From NCBI GenBank assembly GCA_026692865.1, contig JAPLNI010000025.1, forward strand, positions 62,001 to 126,000: DNA of 64,000 bases. Reading direction: 5' to 3'. Both the position numbers and the translations under genes were made by a program. Shown piece by piece: positions 8,493 through 17,559 of the stretch. The stretch's first letter is position 1, and every line of letters starts with the position of its first letter. Below the pieces are notes generated by a model, which worked only from the letters and a program-made list of their open reading frames with translations, did not search any database and was not told the DNA's origin. The stretch is from Planctomycetota bacterium (GTDB lineage: Bacteria > Planctomycetota > Planctomycetia > Pirellulales > Pirellulaceae).

Positions 8493-9275
8493 CTATAACT
8501 GCTCCAGCCGCGCTCGCTCAGCTTCGCTCATTCGGTAGTAATCGGCTCGTTTCATACCCGCTGCTGCTGCCTGGTCTACCACTAATGTAACGCACGGATG
8601 CAATTGGAGGGACGACGCAGGGAGCGCAGCACTCAGTGGCCCTTCAACGGCCGCCGCAATTGCGTCCGCTTTCCCTGCTCCACAAGCGATCAACAAAATT
8701 GAACGCGACTCCAATATAGTTCCGATTCCCATCGTGATCGCTGATTTGGGGACCTGTTCGATCGAATCAAAAAATCGAGCGTTATCGGTTCGCGTCAATT
8801 GTGTTAGCGTCTTTACACGCGTTCGACTGGCAAGACTAGAGCCTGGTTCGTTGAAAGCGATATGCCCGTCGCTACCAATTCCCAGTAACTGCAAATCGAT
8901 TCCGCCCAAAGAACGGATTCGCTCTTCGTAGGCCAGGCATTCCCCATGCAAGCTTCCCGCATCTCCTATCGGTACGAAAGTTTGCTCTAAAGGAATATCG
9001 ATGTGTTGAAAGAGATTTTCGTTCATGAAGCGGCGGTAACTGCACGGGTGTTCTGCGGCTAGCCCCACATACTCGTCAAGATTGAAAGTGTTTACGTTCG
9101 CGAAGGATATGGGGATGGATTTGTAGAGCCGAATTAACTCGCGATACGCTCCCACCGGTGTGCCTCCCGTGGCAAGCCCCAAGCAGGAGCTTGGTTTGCT
9201 CTTTACCTGATTAGCAATCTCCATCGCAGCAAACGTAGCCACAGCCGCCGCATCAGGTTGAATTACAATTCGCAA
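8493..9275 (-). CDS. nagB: Glucosamine-6-phosphate deaminase
   Basis: This enzyme converts glucosamine-6-phosphate to fructose-6-phosphate and ammonia, the last step of amino-sugar breakdown. The 260-residue protein has the phosphate-binding LGLATGGTPVGAYRELI, the FNLDEYVGL motif with the catalytic Asp, YRRFMNENLFQHIDI, and LLGIGSDGHIAFNEPGSS containing the catalytic Asp/His pair, followed by TMGIGTILESRSILLIACG and EGPLSAALPAS. Length matches the family. No nagA or transporter is adjacent; the next gene on the strand is 298 nt away. Confidence 0.95.
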   Translation of the reverse strand: MRIVIQPDAAAVATFAAMEIANQVKSKPSSCLGLATGGTPVGAYRELIRLYKSIPISFANVNTFNLDEYVGLAAEHPCSYRRFMNENLFQHIDIPLEQTFVPIGDAGSLHGECLAYEERIRSLGGIDLQLLGIGSDGHIAFNEPGSSLASRTRVKTLTQLTRTDNARFFDSIEQVPKSAITMGIGTILESRSILLIACGAGKADAIAAAVEGPLSAALPASSLQLHPCVTLVVDQAAAAGMKRADYYRMSEAERARLEQL

Positions 9276-9573
9276 AGTAACAAAATTTCTAGATCTGAGA
9301 GGTAAAGAAAAAGGGGGAAAGCGAACACTTATCGCTGATCGCCAGCATCTTCGGGGGTTGTTCTTAAGCTTTTTGCAACATAAGTACGTGATGAGTTGAG
9401 CCTAAGACGCCAGCCGATTTTAGTCCGACCACACTACGCGTCGGCTATCTCCTTAAGCTCAAAAACCAACATATCTAAAGAATAGTTGAAATTCTTGCAA
9501 ATATAAAGTCCTAGCGATCTGCGACGAGTTTCGAAACACCGGCGGCATTTGGACTCAAAACGGCAGCAAAAAA

Positions 9574-10884
9574 CTACCGCTTCGCTGGATAGCTAAACTT
9601 TCTAATTGAATCGGGAAACATAGTAATACTGGTGCCACTGCACATGGGAACTTGGTAGCGACCATTTTTGACAACACACGGGTCGACAAAATGTTCATGC
9701 AAGTGGTCAACATACTCCGTTATTCGCCCTTCTAAAGATCCGCTGACACAAATATAGTCAAAAATCGATTCGTGTTGAACGTACTCGCATAAACCAACAC
9801 CGCCAGCATGCGGACATATCGGGATCCCGAACTTTGCAGCCAGCAAAAGAACCGCGACAACTTCGTTGACACCGCCGAGCCGGCAAGAATCTATTTGGCA
9901 GTACCGAATGGATTTGGCCTGCAAAAGCTGCTTAAACATTACCCTATTGTGACAATGTTCGCCGGTAGCAACACCGATCCCTAAAGGTTCCATCGCCCGA
10001 GCAATCGCGGCGTGGCCCAGAATATCATCAGGCGACGTTGGCTCTTCGATCCACATGGGTTTGCAAAAGGCAAGCGATTTCATCCAATCAATCGCATCAC
10101 CAACGTCCCACCGTTGATTGGCGTCAACCATCATGGTGCGATCGCCGCCGATTTCGTCTCTCATGATTTTCGCGCGACGAATGTCATCTTGCAGGTCTGC
10201 TCCAACCTTCATTTTGAAGTGGGTGAATCCTTCGCCTATGGCCTCACGACACAGCCTTCGAATCTTCTCGTCCGAGTATCCAAGCCAGCCAGCCGACGTC
10301 GTATAAGCGGGGTAACCATCACGGAGCATCTCCCGTTCACGATCTTGTCGCGTCGGCACCAAACGCTCAAGCATTTCCTGAGCATCGCTTGGCATCAAAG
10401 CATCAGTCAGGTACCTCCAATCAACCATCTCGACAATTTGGGCAGGCGTCAGATCTGACAACAGTTTCCAGAGCGGCTTCTTCTCTAGCTTGGCCCAAAG
10501 GTCCCAAAGAGCATTCACAATCGCGGCCGTCGCAAGGTGAATGACTCCTTTTTCAGGACCGATCCAGCGCAGTTGCGAGTCTCCCGTAAGGTGCTTCCAG
10601 AAAGCGCCCGGAGCCGATGCGAATTCGTCAATCGAGTGACCAATCACCAGCGGTCGCAGTGCATTGATCGCAGCCACCACGATCTCGTTTCCACGACCTA
10701 TCGTAAAAGTCAAACCATGCCCTTCGACACCGTCTCCACGATCCGTTTCAAGAACGACATAGGCAGCCGAATAATCGGGGTCTGGATTCATCGCATCCGA
10801 ACCATCAAGCGAATCGGACGTTGGAAAACGGACATCGAATATCTGTAAGCCGATGATGTTGCCGGAGATCATTTTGAATGTCAT
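9574..10884 (-). CDS. L-fuconate dehydratase-like enolase-superfamily enzyme
   Basis: A 436-residue mandelate racemase-subgroup enolase-superfamily enzyme that most resembles L-fuconate dehydratase, which removes water from L-fuconate in the non-phosphorylating fucose pathway. Catalytic features are visible: the KxK motif at 224-226 (HFKMKVG), metal ligands Asp254 (VDANQRWD), Glu280 (WIEEPTSPDD) and Glu309 (TGEHCHNR), and the general-acid His359 in CPHAGGVGLCEYVQH. N-terminal capping domain residues (IFDVRFPTSDSLDGSDAMNPDPDYSAAYV) are typical of FucD. It lies 37 nt after the DUF21 gene. Related sugar-acid dehydratases cannot be excluded without substrate data. Confidence 0.88.
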   Translation of the reverse strand: MTFKMISGNIIGLQIFDVRFPTSDSLDGSDAMNPDPDYSAAYVVLETDRGDGVEGHGLTFTIGRGNEIVVAAINALRPLVIGHSIDEFASAPGAFWKHLTGDSQLRWIGPEKGVIHLATAAIVNALWDLWAKLEKKPLWKLLSDLTPAQIVEMVDWRYLTDALMPSDAQEMLERLVPTRQDREREMLRDGYPAYTTSAGWLGYSDEKIRRLCREAIGEGFTHFKMKVGADLQDDIRRAKIMRDEIGGDRTMMVDANQRWDVGDAIDWMKSLAFCKPMWIEEPTSPDDILGHAAIARAMEPLGIGVATGEHCHNRVMFKQLLQAKSIRYCQIDSCRLGGVNEVVAVLLLAAKFGIPICPHAGGVGLCEYVQHESIFDYICVSGSLEGRITEYVDHLHEHFVDPCVVKNGRYQVPMCSGTSITMFPDSIRKFSYPAKR

Positions 10885-10921
10885 TCAGAGAGGTAACAAG
10901 CAACGAGCCAAACTGCCAGAC

Positions 10922-12442
10922 TTAGTCCAAACTAGCTTGCTCGCCGGTAAGAAGAATTTCTAATACTTCCGAGGCAGACTCTGCAGTCTTAAGTCGCGTC
11001 GCAATAAAATCACTTTCATCCATGATTGTCGCGATGATCGCTTGGAGACGTTGATGCACACGAGGCTGCCCAGCGGGTGTGAGAAGCACCGTCAACAAGT
11101 GGGCTCGCTCCTGGGTTCCCCGATAAGCAATTCCTTTTTCCGAGCGAATCACAAAAACGACTGGCTTCGAGAGTCCTGCGATCCGAGCGTGTGGCATTCC
11201 TAATCCACCGCCCAGATAGGTCTCTACAATCCGCTCGCGTTCATCGATCGCGCGTGCAATTTGCTGCTTGGGAACAGGTAACGATTCTGGTCGCATTCGA
11301 TCCAACGCAATACGAATCGCTTCTGTGGTATTGGACGCTTCTACATCCAATTGAATGCGGTCTTCCGTCAATGCATCCGACAGGAGTATCTGCTCTTCGT
11401 CTTCGAACTCATCGCGAATCGTACCGATGATTTCTTCGATAACATCCTCAAGCGTCAGAAATCCAACCCAATTACCAGACAGGTCGCGAACAAGTGCTGC
11501 GTGGATCCGCTTCTTCTGCATGTCCGAAAGAAGAGATTCTAAAAGCGTGTTCTCAGTCGTCGTAATAAATGGGCGTTTGATCGGGCCTAAGTCGACTTGA
11601 TCGCTTGCAGAAAACAATGTGTCCTTCAAATGAATTATCCCAATCGGTTCGTTCGGGTCCGCGTCGATTAAAGGATATCGGCTAAACCGGTATCGACGCA
11701 TCATCTCTAGGTTTTCATCCCAACTTTCTCGAATACTCAGGCATCTCACTTGGGAGCGCGGCCGCATCGCATCTTTCACCTTGAGCTCGCCAAGATCAAA
11801 AACGTTCTCAAGAAACAACAGCCTTCTAAACGACATCATCCCCTCTGATTGGCCTTGGCTGAGGAGAATACGCAGTTCGTCTTCGCTGTGCCGATCGTGA
11901 TGATCGTTCACACCTAACCCGACAAGACTCAGCAGTGCGTTGGCTGAAGCATTTAAGGCTTTGAGGGGAATATAAAACAAAAACCAAAAAAACCGGAGCG
12001 GACCTGCTGTCCATAGCGACGCTTCGTCTGTCATGCGAATCGATACGGACTTGGGTATCAACTCGCCGAATAAAATATGGAGGAAACTGACCAGCAAGTA
12101 ACTGATCGTAAAGGCGACACCGTGGAGCGAGAACCATGCCGCCACTCCGTGCTCCGGAAACAATCCTGTCCAAGATAGCAACGGTTCGATCAATTGAACA
12201 ATTGCTGGTTCCGCAACGAATCCTAGCCCAATCGAAGCGAATGTGATTCCGAGTTGGCAAACCGAGAGGTACTCGTCCAAGTTTTCTTGAACGATCTCAA
12301 CGGCACGTGCGCCGGAGACTTTGTTGTCAAGCATCTCCTCGATACGAGACGGACGCATTTTGACCGCAGCGAACTCGGCAAGTACGAAAAAACCATTGAG
12401 CAACAGCAACAGAATTGCGATGAGAAGAAAAACAATCGTCAT
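10922..12442 (-). CDS. DUF21/CNNM-type membrane protein with CBS pair and C-terminal PTS EIIA-2 domain
   Basis: A 506-residue fusion. Residues 1-190 are a DUF21 (CNNM/CorC) membrane domain with three to four hydrophobic helices and the signature ELIPKSVSIR. Residues about 200-345 form a tandem CBS pair (MRPRSQVRCL..., ...FLTLEDVIEEIIGTIRDEFEDEE), as in HlyC/CorC transport proteins. Instead of the usual CorC_HlyC domain, the last 145 residues resemble a fructose-type PTS EIIA domain: ARAIDERERIVETYLGGGLGMPHARI, with the phospho-acceptor histidine position at His418, then HLLTVLLTPAGQPRVHQRLQAI. CNNM/CorC proteins are implicated in Mg2+ or cation transport; the EIIA domain suggests phosphorylation-dependent control. 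It is followed 37 nt later by fuconate dehydratase. Confidence 0.88.
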   Translation of the reverse strand: MTIVFLLIAILLLLLNGFFVLAEFAAVKMRPSRIEEMLDNKVSGARAVEIVQENLDEYLSVCQLGITFASIGLGFVAEPAIVQLIEPLLSWTGLFPEHGVAAWFSLHGVAFTISYLLVSFLHILFGELIPKSVSIRMTDEASLWTAGPLRFFWFLFYIPLKALNASANALLSLVGLGVNDHHDRHSEDELRILLSQGQSEGMMSFRRLLFLENVFDLGELKVKDAMRPRSQVRCLSIRESWDENLEMMRRYRFSRYPLIDADPNEPIGIIHLKDTLFSASDQVDLGPIKRPFITTTENTLLESLLSDMQKKRIHAALVRDLSGNWVGFLTLEDVIEEIIGTIRDEFEDEEQILLSDALTEDRIQLDVEASNTTEAIRIALDRMRPESLPVPKQQIARAIDERERIVETYLGGGLGMPHARIAGLSKPVVFVIRSEKGIAYRGTQERAHLLTVLLTPAGQPRVHQRLQAIIATIMDESDFIATRLKTAESASEVLEILLTGEQASLD

Positions 12443-12655
12443 GAATTGCTCAAAGGCAGAGATGTCTCGCTAATCGGGAGTTATTGATTGTGGAAGTTCG
12501 TCCTCAAAACAGCCTAAACGAACCTCATTGCAGAACGCGATTCTAATGCATAACAGGCTCCAACGCACGCATGGTGAACCAAAATATGTATGATAAGACC
12601 AATGTAAATACATCGTCTTGATGACACGCCGCCGTTTTTTTATTGAACTTTTGCC

Positions 12656-13312
12656 ATGCCTTTTGACCGATTTTCTGTTCTGTGGATGCGTTGCATGCCG
12701 ACTTGCTTCATGCTTTTGCAAGTGATCGCTACATCCTTCGTGTCTTCGCAAGAATCTCACGCGGAACAATTTGTGCTTTTCGATGTAATGTTCGACTACA
12801 CGAAACAAGATGCTGAAAACTCGAAACCGAGTAAGTCCCACTTCTATGTTAAGAATGACCGGCTCAATCCGGATCGCCCCACGGATTGGACATCGCCGAT
12901 TGACTATCGCAACGGAACGGCTCATCTTCGCCTCGAGGTGATCGAGAAACCCGCTGGTAGCGAACCAACGCGTTGGAGCGTTTGCTACATCCCGAACAAG
13001 GGCAAAAGGAATGGGTACGGTTGCTTGGGAACCGACATGTATCGCGACTCAGGGGTTTATGAAAAAGATATTCCAATGACATCCTTCTGGGAGAATGATT
13101 CCATCCTTTGGAACGAAGGTATCAAACAAGTAGATTTAGTCATCAAAGACGATAGCGGTGGAAAAGGACACGCGCACAAGCGACCGGACTCCGAAAAATT
13201 CTTTCCGACCAAAGTCCGCATGACTTTAATACAAGTGTCCGCCGGTTCAAAATACGATCCGAAGCAGTTGCCTGAGTTGGCTCCGAAAAAATCGACTTCG
13301 GTTCAACCGTAG
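12656..13312 (+). CDS. Secreted protein of unknown function
   Basis: A 218-residue protein with a hydrophobic N-terminus (LWMRCMPTCFMLLQVIATSFVSSQESHA) that reads as a signal peptide cleaved after HA near residue 36. The mature part is beta-rich, with FVLFDVMFDYTKQD, a Trp/Tyr-rich middle (RWSVCYIPNKGKRNGYGCLGTDMYRDSGVYEKDIPM) and a terminal FFPTKVRMTLIQVSAG. I do not recognise a domain. It is divergent from the DUF21 gene with 213 nt between the starts, and 58 nt upstream of the acetyltransferase. Confidence 0.7.
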   Translation: MPFDRFSVLWMRCMPTCFMLLQVIATSFVSSQESHAEQFVLFDVMFDYTKQDAENSKPSKSHFYVKNDRLNPDRPTDWTSPIDYRNGTAHLRLEVIEKPAGSEPTRWSVCYIPNKGKRNGYGCLGTDMYRDSGVYEKDIPMTSFWENDSILWNEGIKQVDLVIKDDSGGKGHAHKRPDSEKFFPTKVRMTLIQVSAGSKYDPKQLPELAPKKSTSVQP

Positions 13313-13370
13313 CTCGTCGCAAGCCATCAAGTATCGCCCTCCGATCATCACTTTTATCGGTTCAAAAACA

Positions 13371-14078
13371 TTGCAGCATATTAACGCCTTCAATCAACCG
13401 ATCGGTACGCCGCTTCTGAATTGGCAACCTCCGCAACGCCCACTTCGACAAGCGATGATGGGCGATTACTGCTCGGTCCAACCACTGGAGATATGTCTTC
13501 ACGCAAAGGATTTGCACGAGGCGAATTGTTTAAACGATAGCGGAAGTACTTGGACCTATCTTCCTTATGGTCCCTTTGATTCGCTCTGCCGTTATCAAAA
13601 GTGGCTTGAAGAATCTTGCCGAAGTGATGACCCGATGTTCTTTGCAATTGTTGATCTCAGCACGGGCAAGCCGAGTGGCGTTGCCAGCTACCTTCGCATA
13701 TTGCCCGAAAGCGGATCGATAGAAGTTGGTCATGTTCACTTCTCACCATTGCTGCAAAGATCGCGAATTGCGACGGAAGCGATGTATCTGATGATGAAAC
13801 ACGCTTTCGATCTCGGGTATCGACGTTATGAGTGGAAGTGTGACGCACTCAATGAACCCTCACGCAGCGCGGCGAATCGACTTGGTTTTTCCTTCGAGGG
13901 GATCTTTCGACAAGCGACAGTTTATCGAAATCGCAATCGGGATACAGCTTGGTTTTCGATCATCGACAGCGAGTGGCCACATCTGCATGCAGCCTTCAAA
14001 AAATGGTTGTCGCCAGAAAACTTTGACAACGACGGCGCTCAGAAAGTTTCACTTAGCAAGCTTACGGCTATTTGCTGA
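13371..14078 (+). CDS. GNAT-family N-acetyltransferase (RimJ/RimL-like)
   Basis: A 235-residue acetyl-CoA-dependent N-acyltransferase. The N-terminus FNQPIGTPLLNWQPPQRP precedes a GNAT core with FFAIVDLSTGKPSGVASYLRI, VGHVHFSPLLQRSRIATEAMYLMMKHAFDLGYRRYEWKCDALNEPSRSAANRLGFSFEGIFRQATVYRNRNRDTAWFSI. The acetyl-CoA loop (LLQRSRIATEA) is degenerate relative to the consensus Q/RxxGxG/A but is in the right place. The start is TTG 13371, as no ATG precedes the conserved N-terminus. The substrate could be a ribosomal protein N-terminus, polyamine or antibiotic; none is indicated. Confidence 0.85.
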   Translation: MQHINAFNQPIGTPLLNWQPPQRPLRQAMMGDYCSVQPLEICLHAKDLHEANCLNDSGSTWTYLPYGPFDSLCRYQKWLEESCRSDDPMFFAIVDLSTGKPSGVASYLRILPESGSIEVGHVHFSPLLQRSRIATEAMYLMMKHAFDLGYRRYEWKCDALNEPSRSAANRLGFSFEGIFRQATVYRNRNRDTAWFSIIDSEWPHLHAAFKKWLSPENFDNDGAQKVSLSKLTAIC

Positions 14079-14194
14079 TGGTCAAGTCTCGCAACCGGAT
14101 TTTCACTGAGTTGATGAATACTGCGCCGCTTCGTTGGGCGTGCATACGCAAGCGGATAGTAAGTTACACTATTTCTGTGAGAGTTCACCGATCG

Positions 14195-15460
14195 CTAATT
14201 CTTGACATCGCTGAATCGGTAAATGATGCCACCACTTGCTGTGGATGTGAAGTAAACTTCGCCCGCTTCATCCTCGCCAAAGGTTACGATCGGAAGGGCA
14301 GACGGCCAAGCGATTGGTCGATTAGCGATAGTCTGTTTCGTTTCTGGGTCTAACTTGAGCGCCCATAGCTTTCCGCTTACATAATCTCCGTAAAGATAAA
14401 ACCCTTTCAGTGCATCGATTTGTTTGCCTCGATATACATTGCCACCGGTAATCGATTTGCCCCAATCTGGAGTGTGTGGATACTCCCAAACGGGCTCGAT
14501 CATTGGCGACGAATTCGACGCCGATTCAGCGAACAGATGGGATGCTTCGCGTATGCTCCATCCGTAGTTACCGCCAAGTTTTCCTAAATTGATTTCTTCC
14601 CAAAGATCTTGACCGACATCCGCAATATAAAGCTGACCATTCTCCCGATCGAAACTCATCCGCCAAACATTTCGCAAGCCAGTCGCATAAATCTCTGGGC
14701 GTGCACCGGTTACTTTTGCATAGGGGTTATCACGAGGAATTGCGTAAGCCAACCCCGGATCTTTCTTATCAACATCAATACGAAGAATCTTCCCAAGCAC
14801 CGTACTGGTGTCTTGCGCTGACAACAACGGATCGCGTGCGTTTCCTCCATCACCAAGAGCTATGTAAAGAAAACCATCTGGCCCAAAAGCAATAGTGCCT
14901 CCGTTGTGATTCCAAAACGGTTGCTTGATTTTCATGAGGATCTCTTCACTTTTCGGGTCCGCAATATTTGGATCGCTAGATGAGACTTTGAATCGCGATA
15001 TGTAAGACGTATTGGGTTCGACGGTTGTCGTGTAGTAGACAAAGAACTGACCGTTGGCTTTAAACTTTGGATGAAACGCAAGGCCTAGCAAGCCCTCTTC
15101 GTTTTGCTTCTCTTTATAAGAAACCTGCGGCTCGATTTCTAAGAATGTGGTCGGCTCTTCCTTCGATGTGACAGACGGCAGAACATAAATCGTTCCAAGT
15201 TGGCTTCCGATGAAAAGCCGACCACTTCCATCACCCGCATGATCAATTAGGACGGGTCGTTCGACTTGAAAGTGATCAAACGCTTTCTCTACCGACACAG
15301 GCATTGGCGTTTGGTCAACAGAAAAGTCAGCCCCAAGAACTGGTAGGCTTGCCGCCAATAGGAAAAAGGAAGCTAAATTTGCATTCTGCCCCGATCTTCG
15401 TCGCATGTGAGATGAACTGAGCATTACTGCAACCGAGCGAAAGAGCTTGGAAAGGACCAT
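14195..15460 (-). CDS. Exported PQQ-dependent sugar dehydrogenase-like protein (GSDH family)
   Basis: A six-bladed beta-propeller of the glucose/sorbosone dehydrogenase family, which oxidises aldoses in the periplasm with PQQ in characterised members. The family blocks are PVLIDHAGDGSGRLFIGSQLGTIYVL, EEGLLGLAFHPKFKANGQFFVYYT, GTIAFGPDGFLYIALGDGGNARDPLLSAQDTSTVLGKILRIDVD, EIYATGLRNVWRMSFDRENGQLYIADVGQDLWEEI and GNYGWSIREASHLF. The N-terminus carries a signal peptide ending LAASLPVLGA. The start is uncertain: I take ATG 15460, preceded by GGAG 11 nt upstream; ATGs at 15424 and 15406 also retain the signal peptide, and an upstream frame opens at 15532. Whether it binds PQQ cannot be told from sequence alone. 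Confidence 0.85.
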   Translation of the reverse strand: MVLSKLFRSVAVMLSSSHMRRRSGQNANLASFFLLAASLPVLGADFSVDQTPMPVSVEKAFDHFQVERPVLIDHAGDGSGRLFIGSQLGTIYVLPSVTSKEEPTTFLEIEPQVSYKEKQNEEGLLGLAFHPKFKANGQFFVYYTTTVEPNTSYISRFKVSSSDPNIADPKSEEILMKIKQPFWNHNGGTIAFGPDGFLYIALGDGGNARDPLLSAQDTSTVLGKILRIDVDKKDPGLAYAIPRDNPYAKVTGARPEIYATGLRNVWRMSFDRENGQLYIADVGQDLWEEINLGKLGGNYGWSIREASHLFAESASNSSPMIEPVWEYPHTPDWGKSITGGNVYRGKQIDALKGFYLYGDYVSGKLWALKLDPETKQTIANRPIAWPSALPIVTFGEDEAGEVYFTSTASGGIIYRFSDVKN

Positions 15461-15607
15461 ATTAAATGTACTCCAACAAGAGCGAAATTCTCTAAATAGC
15501 GAACAACCAAAATATAACCGAAAACACGCCATTCACAAAACGTTCGAAGCCCGATTATATCCCGATTGCACCAAAACATTCTGTACCGACTGGTCTCTAT
15601 CAGAGAA

Positions 15608-16564
15608 TCACCCCCGCATTTGCGTTGGACTGGAACCGGTGATTCTTTTGAAGGCCCGATAGAAAGTCGTGAGGTCATCGAATCCGCACTGGAATGCGAT
15701 CGAAGTCACCTTTCGGTCAGTTTGCTTCATGAGTTCTTTTGCATGGTGAATTCGAAGTCGATTCACATATTCCAACCAAGTCGCGCCGGTTCTCGCTTTG
15801 AATTCGTTGGTAAAAGTTCGCCGCGACATGCCCGACGCGAAAGCTGCTTCATCGAGCGTTAGCAATTCATAAAAATTGCGATGAAGCCATTCGAGATAGG
15901 CCTCAAGTAGAGGATCGGTTGGATGCTCGGTTTCAGTGCGTTGATCGGCAATCACGCGAGACTTTTTGCTTTTTGGAGGGACCAACACAAGTGCAAGTTC
16001 GGCGAGCAGATTCATGGCCGTTGCGACTGACGAAAGCAGACTGGGCGCGTCTTCTTGATCGTTGAGATATAGGATCTTACGCAGGTGCTGCTCGATACGA
16101 AGCGTTTGAAACTTGGGCTCTCGATAGACTCCCGCAATAAAACTCGGCAAGATAAGTGACACACAAGTCAACTGTCTGAAGTCGATCCCTAACCCATAGA
16201 GCGAAATTGGTGAATGCGCGGAATCTACAATTCGATGGGGCAATCGAGCTGGCAAAAGCACTAGGTCGCCCGTTTCGCAACGTACTTGTTTGCAATCCAT
16301 TTCGATACTTCCATGCCCCTCTCGAATCCAGAGCAACTTGAAGAAGGAGTGCGTTGTTGTACCCATCGAAAACGCTTGATCATGGCGGCTTTCGAAGGCC
16401 CATAGTCCATTGGAACCTAGATTTTGAGGAACTGGCGTCGAACGACGAAGGATTGATGGAGAATTGGATGTAGGAGAAACCACGGGAACACTTCCTGTTC
16501 GATTTGACTTGCTTTCGACAACCCAATTGTACTTGCTTTTTGGCTTAATTGCCCAAAACGCCAT
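15608..16564 (-). CDS. AraC-family transcriptional regulator
   Basis: A 318-residue regulator with an N-terminal cupin-like sensor region (HSFFKLLWIREGHGSIEMDCKQVRCETGDLVLLPARLPHRI) and a C-terminal double HTH domain (residues about 215-318): LTLDEAAFASGMSRRTFTNEFKARTGATWLEYVNRLRIHHAKELMKQTDRKVTSIAFQCGFDDLTTFYRAFKRITGSSPTQMRG. The sensor region suggests a small sugar-like effector. The gene is divergent from the DapA-like/oxidoreductase/epimerase cassette with 56 nt between start codons, so it most likely controls that cassette and itself from the shared intergenic region. Confidence 0.92.
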   Translation of the reverse strand: MAFWAIKPKSKYNWVVESKSNRTGSVPVVSPTSNSPSILRRSTPVPQNLGSNGLWAFESRHDQAFSMGTTTHSFFKLLWIREGHGSIEMDCKQVRCETGDLVLLPARLPHRIVDSAHSPISLYGLGIDFRQLTCVSLILPSFIAGVYREPKFQTLRIEQHLRKILYLNDQEDAPSLLSSVATAMNLLAELALVLVPPKSKKSRVIADQRTETEHPTDPLLEAYLEWLHRNFYELLTLDEAAFASGMSRRTFTNEFKARTGATWLEYVNRLRIHHAKELMKQTDRKVTSIAFQCGFDDLTTFYRAFKRITGSSPTQMRG

Positions 16565-16620
16565 CGATCATTGCTTAATTCGCCAAGCCTGCCCGTTGCC
16601 GCACAGTTATTATTGAAAGC

Positions 16621-17559
16621 ATGATGAACAACACACCTCCCATTCTATATCGGCGTAAGATCACCGGCATGTCGGCGATTCTTTTGCCTCTTTTGTCCCA
16701 CACTGAAATTGACTGGCAAGGCCTTCGCGGTCACGTTGGTCGAACATCTGACGCGGGGCTTGTTCCCGCAGTCAACATGGACACCGGTTACGGAAATCTC
16801 ATTAGCCCGCAACAACGAATCGACGTCCTTCGAGCGACTCAAGAAGTGACAGCCGGACGCCCTTTTATCGCCGGCGCGTTCGTTGGTGACAAACCCGATT
16901 CAGCGTTCAACTTCGATCTCTATCGCGAGCGAATCGACGAGATTCAGGCTTTTGGTGGCGTACCTGTCATATTTCAAAGCTATGGATTGACACAACAATC
17001 GCCCGAAAAGCTAATCGAAGCTTATGCAAAGATCGGTGCCCACAGTGGTAGCTTCTATGCGTTTGAGCTGGGCAAGATGTTTGCTCCATTCGGTGCGATC
17101 TACGACTTGGATGTTTACGAACAAATGATTCAAGTACCTCAATGTCTCGGTGCAAAACATTCGTCATTGAATCGACAACTGGAATGGCAACGGCTTACTT
17201 TGAGAGATAAAGTTCGACCCGAGTTTATGGTGTTGACCGGAAATGATCTTGCGATCGACATGGTGATGTACGGGAGCGACTATCTTCTTGGGCTAAGCAC
17301 CTTCGCGCCAGAAGAATTTGCTCGGCGCGATGCGATGTGGGAAAGCGGTGACAGCGGTTTTTATGAACTGAATGACCTCCTACAGTATCTGGGGTTTTTG
17401 GCATTCCGATCACCAGTTCCCGCTTATAAGCATAATGCCGCTCAGTTTCTCAAAGCACGAGGTTGGATCGAGACCTCGCTAACTCACCCCGGTAGTCCGA
17501 CTCGTCCAGACTCCGACGTTGCAATCCTAGAAGAAATCCTTAAAAGGCTCGAATCATGA
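16621..17559 (+). CDS. Dihydrodipicolinate synthase/N-acetylneuraminate lyase-family protein
   Basis: A 312-residue class I aldolase-type TIM barrel. The Schiff-base lysine is Lys179 in [11 protein letters not shown]. Other features are an N-terminal [48 protein letters not shown] and [23 protein letters not shown]. It departs from genuine DapA (no GTTGE motif; MDTGYG instead), so lysine synthesis is unlikely; a 2-keto-sugar-acid or keto-sugar aldolase or dehydratase fits better. The stop overlaps the start of the next gene by 4 nt (ATGA), and it is first in a cassette with an oxidoreductase and a sugar isomerase/epimerase. Confidence 0.86.
   Translation: MMNNTPPILYRRKITGMSAILLPLLSHTEIDWQGLRGHVGRTSDAGLVPAVNMDTGYGNLISPQQRIDVLRATQEVTAGRPFIAGAFVGDKPDSAFNFDLYRERIDEIQAFGGVPVIFQSYGLTQQSPEKLIEAYAKIGAHSGSFYAFELGKMFAPFGAIYDLDVYEQMIQVPQCLGAKHSSLNRQLEWQRLTLRDKVRPEFMVLTGNDLAIDMVMYGSDYLLGLSTFAPEEFARRDAMWESGDSGFYELNDLLQYLGFLAFRSPVPAYKHNAAQFLKARGWIETSLTHPGSPTRPDSDVAILEEILKRLES

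Noticed and set aside
16621-17559. Annotation of the cassette gene as dapA (lysine biosynthesis)
   Set aside because: It lacks the GTTGE substrate motif and sits in a sugar-catabolic cassette under an AraC regulator.
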